Part shown: positions 1 to 7,579 of the stretch, one piece after another | Position numbering within the stretch: the stretch's first letter is position 1 | Layout of the letters: every line of letters begins with the position of its first letter | Origin: BOG-994 sp049514215 | Lineage (GTDB): Bacteria; Pseudomonadota; Gammaproteobacteria; Burkholderiales; Burkholderiaceae_D | Length of the DNA stretch: 64,000 bases | Assembly: GCA_049514215.1 (NCBI GenBank) | Contig: JBEKVI010000006.1 | Span: 62,001-126,000, forward strand | Reading direction: 5' to 3' | Translations under genes and position numbers: made by a program | Notes under the pieces: model-generated | What the model saw: the letters and a program-made list of their open reading frames with translations, nothing else | What the model was told of the DNA's origin: nothing | The model's database searches: none

Positions 1-254
1 TCACGTACGGCATTGCCAAGCGCCTGCGCGTCGCTTCTTGTTGCATCGAGGGTCATGAACACGCTGATCTCCGGGTCGCTGGCCAGTCGCCCGGTGATCG
101 GCTGCAGGTCAGACAGCACGGTATAGCCGAACAGCGGCAAGGCCATCGCGACCCCCACGACGAGGATGTTGAGAACGGCCGACAGGGGTTGACGCCTTAA
201 GCGGGCAAACACCTCTAAAAAGGCGAAGCGGTGCTCGGTGAGCCAGGTTCTCAT
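1..254 (-). CDS. ftsX: Cell division ABC transporter permease FtsX (N-terminal part, runs off window)
   Basis: Inner-membrane partner of FtsE that couples the divisome to peptidoglycan hydrolases in the periplasm. Only the first 84 or so codons are present; the gene continues beyond base 1. The visible part has a short cytoplasmic N-terminus, one hydrophobic segment at about residues 27-46 (starting near LNILVVGVAM) and the beginning of the periplasmic domain (DPEISVFMTLD), as in FtsX. The ATG overlaps the ftsE stop codon (ATGA), so the two are translationally coupled. Identity rests on this sequence and on the ftsE neighbour. Confidence 0.93.
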   Translation of the reverse strand, partial: MRTWLTEHRFAFLEVFARLRRQPLSAVLNILVVGVAMALPLFGYTVLSDLQPITGRLASDPEISVFMTLDATRSDAQALGNAVR

Positions 255-928
255 AAACTGCTTCCATCCGGCGCCACTTGAGCACTGATGCGCCCTTGAG
301 CCAAGCGCAAGAGGCGCGGATTCAAGCCATCGAAGAGACGTTCATCGTGCGTCGCGATGAGAATGGTGACGCCTACCTGGTTGAATTGGCGAAAGACATC
401 GATGATGCGGCGCGCTGCCTGTCGGTCGAGGTTGGCCGTGGGCTCGTCGGCTAGGACGATCGCGGGACGGTTCACGATGGCCCGTGCGATCGCGAGTCTT
501 TGCTGATCGCCTCCCGACAAGGCCAGCGGGCTCGCTTTTTCCCGGTCGAGCAGTCCGACCTTGTCTAGCGCGGCGCGAGCGCGCTTGGCGGCGTCGCGCG
601 GAGGCGTTCCCACCACCACCAAGGGCAGAAGCACATTGGCAAAAACGCTCCGATCGGTCAGAAGCTTTTGGTCCTGGAAAATGAGCCCCAGATTGCGCCG
701 CAAGTAAGGGATTCCCGAGGCCCGCAAGGACCCGACGTTTTGTCCGCGCACGACGACGCTTCCAACCGTGGGCCGCTCGATCCCCGCGATCAATTTCAGA
801 AGGGTTGTCTTTCCCGCGCCGGAGTGTCCTGCGACGAAGACCATTTCCCCGGCGTTCACGGTGAAGGTGATCCCGGCTAGGGCCTGTTCCGGACCATACG
901 ATTTGTGGACCTGGCTAAATTCGATCAC
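251..928 (-). CDS. ftsE: Cell division ATP-binding protein FtsE
   Basis: ATPase subunit of the FtsEX complex at the division septum. The 225-residue protein has a Walker A motif (GHSGAGKTTL, near residue 35), a signature loop LSGGDQQRLAIARA in which the usual LSGGE/Q is LSGGD, and Walker B (IVLADEPTANLD). Length and the motif spacing match FtsE, which is shorter than most ABC ATPases. It overlaps ftsX by 4 bases and lies 11 bases after a LysR-type gene on the same strand. In many relatives ftsY is close by; here ftsY is about 1.9 kb away, separated by accessory genes. Confidence 0.96.
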   Translation of the reverse strand: MIEFSQVHKSYGPEQALAGITFTVNAGEMVFVAGHSGAGKTTLLKLIAGIERPTVGSVVVRGQNVGSLRASGIPYLRRNLGLIFQDQKLLTDRSVFANVLLPLVVVGTPPRDAAKRARAALDKVGLLDREKASPLALSGGDQQRLAIARAIVNRPAIVLADEPTANLDRQAARRIIDVFRQFNQVGVTILIATHDERLFDGLNPRLLRLAQGRISAQVAPDGSSL

Positions 929-939
929 GGCCGCCCGCT

Positions 940-1887
940 CTAGGATGACGGTAGACGTTCGCCAATTGGCGCAACCCGAGGAACAAATGCCGGCAATTGT
1001 GCCAGAGCCGCCTTGGATTCGATCTCATTGATGACCCAGTCCCTAAAACGTGCGACGGCCGGCCGCAACTCGCGCCGCGGCCAGACCAGGTAAAACCCGC
1101 GTCCGGTTTCAATCTTGCGATCATCGGCCACGATTAATGCGCCGCTGACCAGTTCGCGCTCAACGAACTCACGCGGTTGCAGCGCAACACCCTGGCCCTC
1201 GATTGCTGCCGACAAGACCAGCAGCCCATGGCTGAAATACATTCCCGCGTCGGCGTCGACGTCGGTAAAGCCAATTCCGCTGATCCACTGTGGCCAGAAG
1301 TCATCGGGCGGATTCTCGTGAAGCAGGCGAACTGCGGGCCAGGCGAGTCCTCCTTCGGCGCCTGCACGATGGGCCGCCCGATAAGACGGGCTGCACAGGG
1401 GAATGACAGTCTCGCTGAACAGAAGGTGGCTCTCAAGCCCTGGATATCCGCCTCTGCCATATCGGATCCCAAGATCGAATTGCTCGTGGGCGAAGTCGAT
1501 TAGCGCCGGTGTCGCATCGACACGGACCTGGACGCTCGGTTGCAACTGGGTGAAATGCGGTAGTCGGGGAAGCAGCCAACGGGAAGCAAACGTCGGCACG
1601 ACGGTCAAAAGGACCGTGTCAGCCCGAGGCTTGAGACGCTCGCTGGCCTGAGCGATGCCACGCAGATGCCGCGTGACGGCCGCAAAGAAATCCTGTCCGG
1701 CCGGGGTCAGCCGCACGTGTCTTGGCAGGCGCTCAAAGAGTTGGACGCCCAGGTGGTCTTCCAGCAGGCGAATCTGCTGGCTCACGGCGCCGGGTGTGAC
1801 AAACAATTCGGCAGCGGCGAGCCGAAAGCTCGCGTGGCGTGCCGCCGCTTCAAACGCACGCACCGCGTTCAGGGGCGGAAGCTTCAA
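940..1887 (-). CDS. LysR-family transcriptional regulator, GcvA-like
   Basis: DNA-binding regulator of 315 residues. The N-terminal winged helix-turn-helix (residues about 5-65, opening LPPLNAVRAFEAAARHASF and including VTPGAVSQQIRLLEDHLG) has the features of the GcvA/AmpR subgroup; the rest is a periplasmic-binding-like effector domain. The start is TTG, supported by an AAGGAA Shine-Dalgarno at 1893-1898, five bases upstream. It is divergent from a DUF2917 gene, a common pairing that suggests it controls that gene, and reads towards ftsEX. The effector cannot be told from sequence. Confidence 0.88.
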   Translation of the reverse strand: MKLPPLNAVRAFEAAARHASFRLAAAELFVTPGAVSQQIRLLEDHLGVQLFERLPRHVRLTPAGQDFFAAVTRHLRGIAQASERLKPRADTVLLTVVPTFASRWLLPRLPHFTQLQPSVQVRVDATPALIDFAHEQFDLGIRYGRGGYPGLESHLLFSETVIPLCSPSYRAAHRAGAEGGLAWPAVRLLHENPPDDFWPQWISGIGFTDVDADAGMYFSHGLLVLSAAIEGQGVALQPREFVERELVSGALIVADDRKIETGRGFYLVWPRRELRPAVARFRDWVINEIESKAALAQLPAFVPRVAPIGERLPSS

Positions 1888-1911
1888 CCAGGTTCCTTAA
1901 AGGATAGATTT

Positions 1912-1924
1912 TCTAAATTATAGA
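1912..1924. promoter_or_regulatory. Candidate LysR-type operator (T-N11-A dyad)
   Basis: TCTA and TAGA form an inverted repeat separated by five bases, giving the T-N11-A geometry typical of LysR-family binding sites. It lies in the 121-bp divergent region between the LysR gene and the DUF2917 gene, close to the regulator's own start, which would fit autoregulation. Binding is inferred only from geometry and position. Confidence 0.4.
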
Positions 1925-1939
1925 TTCTGAACAATTCGT

Positions 1940-1968
1940 TTGTAAACACCCGTCGCGCTTCCTATTAT
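1940..1968 (+). promoter_or_regulatory. Predicted sigma-70 promoter of the DUF2917 gene
   Basis: A -35-like TTGTAA (1940-1945) and a -10-like TATTAT (1963-1968) are separated by 17 bp, upstream of the start codon at 2009. The -10 matches five of six consensus bases and the -35 four of six. The candidate LysR site lies just upstream, the usual place for an activator. Confidence 0.5.
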
Positions 1969-2008
1969 GCTAGGACGTTAGCTCGTTTGAACCATTGCGG
2001 AGCCCAAA

Positions 2009-2350
2009 ATGAAAATTAACCTGCCTTCACTTTATCTGACCCTTCGGGCGTCTGAGCCGGTTACGATTGTCAACGCTGAAAACACGGTCATCCGCGTCAT
2101 CGAAGGCCGAGTTTGGATCACGGAGGAGGGTGTTACCGACGACAGCTTCCTTTTCGCCGGTTCCCAGTACCAGGTTCGTACTGGGGGGCGAGTGGTACTA
2201 GATAGCGACAGCCTAAGTCGTATCGAGGTGTTGGAATCGGTGGCCGTACGGACCCAGCCGGCTTTCGCAGCTTTCGCTGCCCACATCATCGCGGTGGTCA
2301 AACGCCTTGTCGGTACCACGGGAGGTGGGGGCCGCGCAGCCGCCCTCTGA
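2009..2350 (+). CDS. DUF2917 family protein
   Basis: Protein of 113 residues with no assigned biochemical role. Residues 1-75 show the DUF2917 pattern: a short beta-rich, cupin-like stretch containing VIEGRVWITEEG and FLFAGSQYQV, in which the tryptophan and the glycines are the recognisable positions. The C-terminal part is alanine/valine rich and variable. No signal peptide or clear membrane segment is seen. Members often lie next to a LysR gene, as here, and are thought to be regulated by it. Function unknown. Confidence 0.8.
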   Translation: MKINLPSLYLTLRASEPVTIVNAENTVIRVIEGRVWITEEGVTDDSFLFAGSQYQVRTGGRVVLDSDSLSRIEVLESVAVRTQPAFAAFAAHIIAVVKRLVGTTGGGGRAAAL

Positions 2351-2383
2351 TCTCGTGGCCAATCGACGCGGGGCTCGTTTCTA

Positions 2384-2408
2384 GACCGCGGGTTAGAATC
2401 CCGCGGTC
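2384..2408 (+). promoter_or_regulatory. Perfect 9-bp hairpin touching the thioredoxin-like start codon
   Basis: GACCGCGGG (2384-2392) and CCCGCGGTC (2400-2408) are perfectly complementary with a seven-base loop, TTAGAAT. The ATG begins at the very next base (2409). The loop contains TAGAAT, a good -10-like hexamer placed so that transcription would start within a few bases of the ATG. There is no Shine-Dalgarno in front of the ATG. The element could act as DNA operator, leaderless promoter or RNA structure; the sequence does not decide between them. Confidence 0.5.
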
Positions 2409-2813
2409 ATGTCCCGCCTTCTTACCACCTCCCCAGCAGACGCGTCCCTACTGGCCAGACGTCTGGGGGAAACTCGCCTCGTTATCGCGCTGTGCGCCGC
2501 ATGGTGCGGCACCTGCAAGGAATTTCAGGCGGTGTTCGCGAGGATCGCCCAAAAGCGGCCCGACGCGGTATTCGTCTGGCTTGATATCGAAGACGACAGC
2601 GCGCTGGCAGGAGACGTAGACGTCGAGGATTTTCCCACGCTGGCCGTGTTTCGCGATGGCGTCCCGGTCCACTTCGGGGTAAGTCTTCCGCAGGAGGGCG
2701 TGGTAACGAGACTCCTGTCCGCGCTCCTTGAGGCCAATGTACCGCCGGCTTCGGTTCCGAAGGAGGTGGCCGAACTGCCCCACCTGCTGCGCGATCGTTC
2801 GCCGGTGGGCTAA
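2409..2813 (+). CDS. Thioredoxin-family protein
   Basis: Thiol-disulfide protein of 134 residues, probably cytoplasmic because no signal peptide is visible. The thioredoxin fold is recognisable from the AAWCGTCKEF active site (Cys33 and Cys36), the following acidic beta strand (VFVWLDIEDD) and the cis-proline region DFPTLAVFRDG. The dipeptide between the cysteines is GT rather than the GP of thioredoxin 1, so its redox potential and partner may differ. It overlaps the end of ftsY tail to tail by four bases. The partner is not known. Confidence 0.85.
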   Translation: MSRLLTTSPADASLLARRLGETRLVIALCAAWCGTCKEFQAVFARIAQKRPDAVFVWLDIEDDSALAGDVDVEDFPTLAVFRDGVPVHFGVSLPQEGVVTRLLSALLEANVPPASVPKEVAELPHLLRDRSPVG

Positions 2814-3802
2814 CTCATGAGGGCCTGGACGAATTCGCGCGCCACGAAGGGCTGCAGGTCGTCGAGGCCCTCGCCAACACCAATAAAGTAAACAGGAATG
2901 GGCCGCTGGCGCGCGATTGCGGCGAGCACGCCGCCTTTGGCAGTACCGTCAAGCTTGGTGACCACAAGCCCGGTGAGACCGACCGCGTCATCGAAGGCTT
3001 TGACCTGGGCCAGCGCGTTTTGCCCGGTGTTTCCGTCGATGACAAGAAGAATCTCGTGGGGCGCACCCGGCATCCCCTTGGCGATCACCCGCCGGATCTT
3101 CTTCAGCTCTTCCATGAGGTGTGTCTGGGTCGGCAGGCGGCCCGCGGTATCGGCTAGAAGTACGCCATAGCGCTTCGCTTGCGCCGAGGCGACGGCGTCG
3201 AACACGATTGCCGCGGGGTCGCCCGCTTCCTGAGCCACCACATGCACCCCGTTGCGCTCTCCCCATGCCATGAGCTGCTCGCGGGCGGCCGCACGAAAGG
3301 TATCGGCGGCTGCCAGGAGCACACTTTTTCCACGCCCTTGAAAATACTTTGCCAGCTTACCGATGCTGGTCGTTTTGCCTGCGCCATTCACACCGGCGAT
3401 CATGACGACGATCGGTTCCGCACGCTCTAGGGAAAACGATCTTTCAAGCGGGGCGAGCAATTCGCAAAGGACGTCTGCGAGCGCAACCTTCAAAAGCGCC
3501 GGGTCCTCGATCCGTTCCCGTTTGGCGCGCGCGCGCAATCCGGACATCAGATGCGCGGTCGCCTCGACCCCGGCATCGGCCATAAGCAATGCGGACTCCA
3601 ACTCCTCGAAAACCGACTCGTCGACCTTGGATCCGGAAAACACTCCCGTAATGCTTGAACCGGTCTTGCGCAAACTCACGCGCAAACGGTTGAACCAGGA
3701 CCCCCCTTCAGCTGCAACGGGGCTCCCGGGATCGGGGATCGACACGCTCGCCGGCTCGGGCGGCGGATCGTTGCCGCCGGATTTTCTTCGGAAGTTCAGC
3801 AT
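2810..3802 (-). CDS. ftsY: Signal recognition particle receptor FtsY
   Basis: SRP receptor GTPase that docks ribosome-nascent-chain complexes at the inner membrane for co-translational insertion. The 330-residue protein has a short acidic/proline-rich A domain (1-60), then the N domain and the G domain with G1 GVNGAGKT (137-144), DTAGR (218-222) and TKLDG (282-286). It ends with the conserved GVGEGLDDLQPF segment. The A domain is much shorter than in E. coli, as is usual in betaproteobacteria. It is divergent from rsmD. Confidence 0.97.
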   Translation of the reverse strand: MLNFRRKSGGNDPPPEPASVSIPDPGSPVAAEGGSWFNRLRVSLRKTGSSITGVFSGSKVDESVFEELESALLMADAGVEATAHLMSGLRARAKRERIEDPALLKVALADVLCELLAPLERSFSLERAEPIVVMIAGVNGAGKTTSIGKLAKYFQGRGKSVLLAAADTFRAAAREQLMAWGERNGVHVVAQEAGDPAAIVFDAVASAQAKRYGVLLADTAGRLPTQTHLMEELKKIRRVIAKGMPGAPHEILLVIDGNTGQNALAQVKAFDDAVGLTGLVVTKLDGTAKGGVLAAIARQRPIPVYFIGVGEGLDDLQPFVAREFVQALMS

Positions 3803-3854
3803 GGAAGGGCAAAAGGGCTAGACGCAACGCCCGGTGGGGGTCTGCAAGCAGCGG

Positions 3855-3863
3855 TGCTACACT
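3855..3863 (+). promoter_or_regulatory. Predicted extended -10 promoter of rsmD
   Basis: TGCTACACT contains an extended -10 (TG, one base, TACACT) with no good -35. It lies 46 bases before the rsmD start in the divergent ftsY-rsmD region. Confidence 0.35.
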
Positions 3864-3909
3864 GGAACGATCTTATCACCGTCTCTGCTCGAGCCGCGCC
3901 GCCGAGGGG

Positions 3910-4590
3910 ATGACCCGAGTCATTGGCCCAGTCATGCGATCGTCCTCTCCCGCCGCAAAAAGCCGCTCGGTCCCGCGCGCTGCGGGGTCCAAGAGCGCGG
4001 TCAGGATCATCGGGGGGCAGTGGAAGAGAACCCCGCTTGTCGTATCCGATGCCGAGGGCCTGCGCCCGACGCCCGATCGGGTGAAGGAGTCGCTGTTTAA
4101 CTGGTTGCTCCACTTTCATCAAGGATCGCTTCAAGGCCTGCGCGCCTTGGACCTCTTCGCGGGCACCGGCGCGCTGGGCTTCGAGGCGGCATCGAGGGGC
4201 GCGCGCGAGGTCGTTCTGGTCGAGAAGAACGCGAACCTTTGCGCGTTGCTCATTGCTGCCAAGAGCAAGCTCGATGCGGGCCACGTGGAGGTTCTGAACT
4301 GGGATGCGCTTCGTGCGACGGAAGGGCTATTCGAAAGTGAACGACGCTTTGATCTGATCTTTTTGGATCCCCCTTTCTACGCGGAGTGGCTTATGCGAGC
4401 AATTCCTTCTTGCTTGCCTCTGCTAGCCGATGAAGGTCTTCTCTATCTCGAGTCCGAATACGCGATCGATTCCAAGCTCGCCAGCACGTGGGGCCTGGAG
4501 TTGCTGCGCGCAGACAAAGCGGGTCAGGTGTTCTATCATCTTCTCCGGCGCAAAATAGGGAATATCCCAGGGGAGAGTTCGCCATGCTGA
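3910..4590 (+). CDS. rsmD: 16S rRNA (guanine966-N2)-methyltransferase RsmD
   Basis: Methylates G966 of 16S rRNA in the 30S subunit using S-adenosylmethionine. The 226-residue protein has the family's N-terminal VRIIGGQWKRTPL signature (31-43), RPTPDRVKESLFNWL (52-66), the SAM-binding motif DLFAGTGALG (81-90) and a catalytic DPPF (153-156). The first 30 residues are a basic Ser/Ala-rich stretch outside the domain, so the true start may be the ATG at 3934. It overlaps coaD by seven bases, the usual rsmD-coaD arrangement. Confidence 0.94.
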   Translation: MTRVIGPVMRSSSPAAKSRSVPRAAGSKSAVRIIGGQWKRTPLVVSDAEGLRPTPDRVKESLFNWLLHFHQGSLQGLRALDLFAGTGALGFEAASRGAREVVLVEKNANLCALLIAAKSKLDAGHVEVLNWDALRATEGLFESERRFDLIFLDPPFYAEWLMRAIPSCLPLLADEGLLYLESEYAIDSKLASTWGLELLRADKAGQVFYHLLRRKIGNIPGESSPC

Positions 4591-5066
4591 CAGCAGTCTA
4601 TCCGGGGACATTCGATCCTTTGACGAGGGGCCACGAAGACCTGGTGCGACGCGCATCGAAGTTGTACGAGCGGCTGGTCGTGGGAGTGGCCGATTCACGC
4701 AATAAGCGTCCATTTTTTACGCTGGTCGAGAGGGTTGCGATCGCGCGCGAGGTGCTCTCTCACTACGACAATGTGGTGGTCGAGGGCTTTTCCGGTTTAT
4801 TGAAGGATTTCGTACGAGACCAGGACGCCACGGTGATCGTGCGCGGACTACGCGCGGTCTCTGACTTCGAATACGAGTTCCAGATGGCGGGAATGAACCG
4901 CTATCTTCTGCCGGATGTCGAAACGGTATTCCTTACGCCCTCGGATCAGTACATGTTCATCTCGGGAACCATCGTTCGCGAAATTGCCCAGCTTGGCGGA
5001 GATGTGAGTAAGTTCACCTTTCCCTCAGTCGAGAAATGGCTCAAAGCCAAGATGGGCAAGGAATAA
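4584..5066 (+). CDS. coaD: Phosphopantetheine adenylyltransferase CoaD
   Basis: Transfers AMP from ATP to 4'-phosphopantetheine, the fourth step of coenzyme A synthesis. The 160-residue protein starts MLTAVYPGTFDPLTRGHEDL, with the nucleotidyltransferase motif TxGH (here TRGH) and the C-terminal ISGTIVRE equivalent of the ISSTxVR motif. I chose the ATG at 4584 because it gives the exact family N-terminus and has a GGGAGAG ribosome-binding site at 4571-4577. It overlaps the rsmD stop by seven bases and is followed after seven bases by a ferredoxin gene. Confidence 0.96.
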   Translation: MLTAVYPGTFDPLTRGHEDLVRRASKLYERLVVGVADSRNKRPFFTLVERVAIAREVLSHYDNVVVEGFSGLLKDFVRDQDATVIVRGLRAVSDFEYEFQMAGMNRYLLPDVETVFLTPSDQYMFISGTIVREIAQLGGDVSKFTFPSVEKWLKAKMGKE

Positions 5067-5073
5067 GTCCAAG

Positions 5074-5331
5074 ATGGCCTTGATGATCACCGACGAGTGC
5101 ATCAACTGCGACGTCTGCGAGCCGGAATGTCCCAACGCGGCGATTTCAATGGGACTGGAGATCTACGAGATCGATCCGATGCGCTGCACCGAGTGCGTGG
5201 GCCACTATGATCAACCGCAGTGTCAAATCGTATGCCCGGTTGCTTGCATCCCATTGGATCCGCGTTGGTCGGAGACTCCCGAGCAACTCAACGAAAAATT
5301 CCTGCGCCTGAAGGCCGAAGCGGCCGCGTAG
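5074..5331 (+). CDS. YfhL-type 2[4Fe-4S] ferredoxin
   Basis: Small electron carrier of 85 residues. The first cluster motif is CINCDVCEPECPN near residues 9-20; the second begins at CTECVGHYDQPQC and ends in VCPVACI, with the longer spacing inside the second motif that marks the YfhL/Alvin class of ferredoxins. The C-terminal helix (about 25 residues, ending KAEAAA) is also typical. It directly follows coaD, a conserved proteobacterial linkage, and is probably in the same transcript. Its redox partner is not identifiable here. Confidence 0.92.
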   Translation: MALMITDECINCDVCEPECPNAAISMGLEIYEIDPMRCTECVGHYDQPQCQIVCPVACIPLDPRWSETPEQLNEKFLRLKAEAAA

Positions 5332-5545
5332 CGCTGCGCGTGTGGCGCTCAACCCCTCGGGTTGCACGCATTCTTCGAAATGCTGGCCACTACTGCAAGA
5401 CCCCGGTGGCTGCCTGTCGACTCCGGATGCATTCCATCCCCTCAGATTGAAGACTCGTCGCCTGGTCGTGGATGACGCGTGTCTTCCAGCCTAGAGTGCA
5501 TCTAACGACGCAGCACTGAAGTCCTCAAACCACCGGAGATTGGAC

Positions 5546-5848
5546 ATGAAACCGATTCGCAACTGCTTTTGGGCTGGATTGATTCTGACCGCCGCCTTTT
5601 TCACGTCACCCTCGTTCGCGCAGGGTCACAAGCCTGTGGCGCAGTTGGAGACCATGACCATCGTTGGGCATCGTACGCCGGCGAACGCTGCCGAGCCCGG
5701 GTTAACGTCCGCGGAAGCCGCAAGAGCACCGGCCCAGCGCCTTGAGACGATGGTAATCGTCGGGCACCGCGAAGCCATCGCGACCGATCCAAAGTTTGCT
5801 CGCGTAGGGGATACGAACCCGCAGCCTTCACGCGCGTACCCGCTGTAA
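5546..5848 (+). CDS. Small exported protein with two TonB-box-like repeats
   Basis: Unrecognised protein of 100 residues. Residues 1-25 form a signal peptide (basic MKPIR, hydrophobic core, cleavage after SFA). The mature part carries two near-identical copies of a 10-residue motif, LETMTIVGHR (about 33-42) and LETMVIVGHR (about 66-75), joined by an Ala-rich linker. The motif resembles the TonB box at the N-terminus of TonB-dependent receptors, but no plug or barrel follows. The ATG at 5546 is preceded by GGAGA; a TTG two codons earlier is less likely. It has its own 200-bp upstream region and no operon partner. Confidence 0.65.
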   Translation: MKPIRNCFWAGLILTAAFFTSPSFAQGHKPVAQLETMTIVGHRTPANAAEPGLTSAEAARAPAQRLETMVIVGHREAIATDPKFARVGDTNPQPSRAYPL

Positions 5849-6265
5849 CGAACGTCGGGCGCCCTCGAGGTCAAAGATCTCCGCAGCCTAAGAGGGATCG
5901 CGCCGGGGCCTCGCACGGGGAAAAACGGTCCCCAGTCTCACGCGCAAAGATCACCTTCGAATCCCGTGCCCTAACCCCTCGGCGAATGAACCGGGGGACA
6001 AAAGCGAGAGTGCACGCGCTGACTGCCCAGTTGCATCAATACCGGAAAAGAGCGGTGCCCGATTCTTCATAGGGATCGCTTAACCGCACGAGTTCAAAGG
6101 GACGACGCAGCGTCCCCGCCAACTTCCCCTCTCTTCGCCCGCGCAGGAAACCTCGATCCATTTACCACCGACTTCAAAAATAGTTGACATTACGATTAAT
6201 CTTTAACAGAATGTGAAAGTATAAGACCAATTCGCACTGGTCTTTCCCAACTCGGAAGGAATGCC
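5849..6265. other. Non-coding region, 417 bp, with one predicted promoter at its end
   Basis: No open frame here has credible coding character on either strand. The last 90 bp turn AT-rich and hold the promoter for the VOC-ArsR-AHSA1 operon. I see no repeat, tRNA or clear terminator. Confidence 0.6.
6184..6212 (+). promoter_or_regulatory. Predicted sigma-70 promoter of the VOC-ArsR-AHSA1 operon
   Basis: A perfect -35 TTGACA (6184-6189) and a -10-like CAGAAT (6207-6212, four of six matches) are separated by 17 bp. The start codon is at 6266 with GGAAGG just upstream. An ArsR-type regulator is encoded in the same operon and could repress here. Confidence 0.5.
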
Positions 6266-6715
6266 ATGGACCCGACCCCCAAAGGCTGGCCGCGTATCGC
6301 CTCGGCCCTCTTTTATCGCGACGCAGGAAAGATGATCGACTGGCTTTGCGAGGCATTCGATTTCGAGTTGCGCCTCAAAGTTGAAGGAGAAGAGGGTCAA
6401 GTTGAGCATAGCGAATTGACCTACGGCGACGGTGTGGTCATGGTCAGTCGGGAGAAGACGGGTGATGAGCGCTTCGGAACCGATATGAAAAGCCCCAGTT
6501 CGGTGGGTGCGAATACACAAAACATGATGGTCTACGTGGACGACGCCGATCAGCATTGCGCCCGCGCGCGGGCCGCCGGCGCGAAGATTGTGGCCGAACC
6601 CTCGCTTCACGACTACGGCGTGGACTACTGGGCCGATCGCAGCTACGGAGCACTCGATCCGGAGGGACACCTCTGGTGGTTTAGCCAACGTGTGCGAAAT
6701 CCCGACGGCGCATGA
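6266..6715 (+). CDS. VOC-superfamily (glyoxalase/PhnB-like) protein
   Basis: Protein of 149 residues with the paired beta-alpha-beta-beta-beta modules of the vicinal oxygen chelate fold: ALFYRDAGKMIDWLCEAFDF in the first half and MVYVDDADQHCARARAAGAK followed by YGALDPEGHLWWF in the second. The ending DPEGHLWWFSQ is typical of PhnB/glyoxalase-like proteins that accompany ArsR regulators. No substrate can be assigned; such proteins include dioxygenases, isomerases and resistance proteins. It is first in a three-gene operon and overlaps the next gene by four bases (ATGA). Confidence 0.82.
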   Translation: MDPTPKGWPRIASALFYRDAGKMIDWLCEAFDFELRLKVEGEEGQVEHSELTYGDGVVMVSREKTGDERFGTDMKSPSSVGANTQNMMVYVDDADQHCARARAAGAKIVAEPSLHDYGVDYWADRSYGALDPEGHLWWFSQRVRNPDGA

Positions 6716-7059
6716 CCGGCTCCGACGTCGACCGCACGCTCGCCGCGCTAGCGGATCCAACGCGGCGTGCGGTCATCGATCTCCTACGCGAGAAACCGAC
6801 TCGCGCAGGAGAGTTGGCCGAGACGATGAACATGAGTGCTCCGGCTTTAAGCCGCCATCTCCGGATTCTGCGCTCCAACGGTCTCATCTCGAGCGATGCC
6901 GGGGAGTCGGACGCGCGCGTGCGCCTCTACCGACTCGAACCGTCTGCATTCGTTGCGCTTCGGGACTGGGTCGGGGAAGTCGAAGCGCTCTGGCATCACC
7001 AGCTCGCCGGGTTCAAAGCCCGGGCAGACAAGACGGAGTCGACCAAGCATGGGGCATGA
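6712..7059 (+). CDS. ArsR-family transcriptional regulator
   Basis: Winged helix-turn-helix repressor-type protein of 115 residues. The pattern LAALADPTRRAVIDLLREKP (about 10-29) and MSAPALSRHLRILRSNGLI (about 41-59) is that of ArsR proteins paired with AHSA1/SRPBCC genes. It lacks the metal-binding ELCVC-type cysteines, so it probably does not sense arsenic or zinc through the classic site. It is coupled to the VOC gene upstream (ATGA) and the AHSA1 gene downstream, and most likely regulates this operon. Confidence 0.88.
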   Translation: MTGSDVDRTLAALADPTRRAVIDLLREKPTRAGELAETMNMSAPALSRHLRILRSNGLISSDAGESDARVRLYRLEPSAFVALRDWVGEVEALWHHQLAGFKARADKTESTKHGA

Positions 7060-7579
7060 ACGAGACCAGCCTGTTTCAGCGGATGCGGCGCGCGTGACGG
7101 TCGTCGTGAAGGCGGCGCCCGAGCGGGCATTTCACATCTTCACGGAGGAGATTGACCTCTGGTGGCGCCGCGGGCCGCGCTTTCGGTCGTTCACGGCGGA
7201 ACGTGGACTCATCCATATCGAACCAGGACAGGGCGGCCGTGTGTTCGAATCAGTCACCGAAGGCGGTGAGGAGAGGGTCTTCGAAATCGGCCGAAACCTC
7301 GATTGGGACCCCCCGAGAAGACTGGTTTTCGAGTGGCGAATCCGCAATTTTCAACCGCACGAGAAGACGGTCGTCGAAGTGCTCTTCGAGGCGCTGCGAA
7401 ACGGGACCCGGGTCACCGTAACCCACTCCGGCTGGAGTCAGATCAGGCCTGACCATCCGGCCAGACACGGGTTAGCCAGTCCGGCATTCCTGAGGATGAT
7501 GGGACTGTGGTGGGCTGACCTCTTGACTGGGCTGCGTGAGCGCACTGCCGCGTACGAGGTCGCGAGGGCTCGCGACTAG
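7049..7579 (+). CDS. SRPBCC (AHSA1-like) domain protein
   Basis: Protein of 176 residues with the START-like hydrophobic-cavity fold of the activator-of-Hsp90/AHSA1 family. Recognisable parts are the N-terminal strand VTVVVKAAPERAFHIFTEEI, the WWRRGPRF segment, IEPGQGGRVFES and the C-terminal helix ending in WWADLLTGLRE. These proteins commonly bind small hydrophobic ligands; the ligand is unknown. The start at 7049 (MGHERD) overlaps the ArsR gene by 11 bases. The VOC-ArsR-SRPBCC order suggests one inducible response. It ends in a four-base tail-to-tail overlap with the next gene. Confidence 0.85.
   Translation: MGHERDQPVSADAARVTVVVKAAPERAFHIFTEEIDLWWRRGPRFRSFTAERGLIHIEPGQGGRVFESVTEGGEERVFEIGRNLDWDPPRRLVFEWRIRNFQPHEKTVVEVLFEALRNGTRVTVTHSGWSQIRPDHPARHGLASPAFLRMMGLWWADLLTGLRERTAAYEVARARD

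Noticed and set aside
5795..5845. tRNA-like stretch (resembling a T arm) at the end of the small exported-protein gene
   Set aside because: The putative stem bases do not pair and no acceptor or anticodon arm can be drawn.
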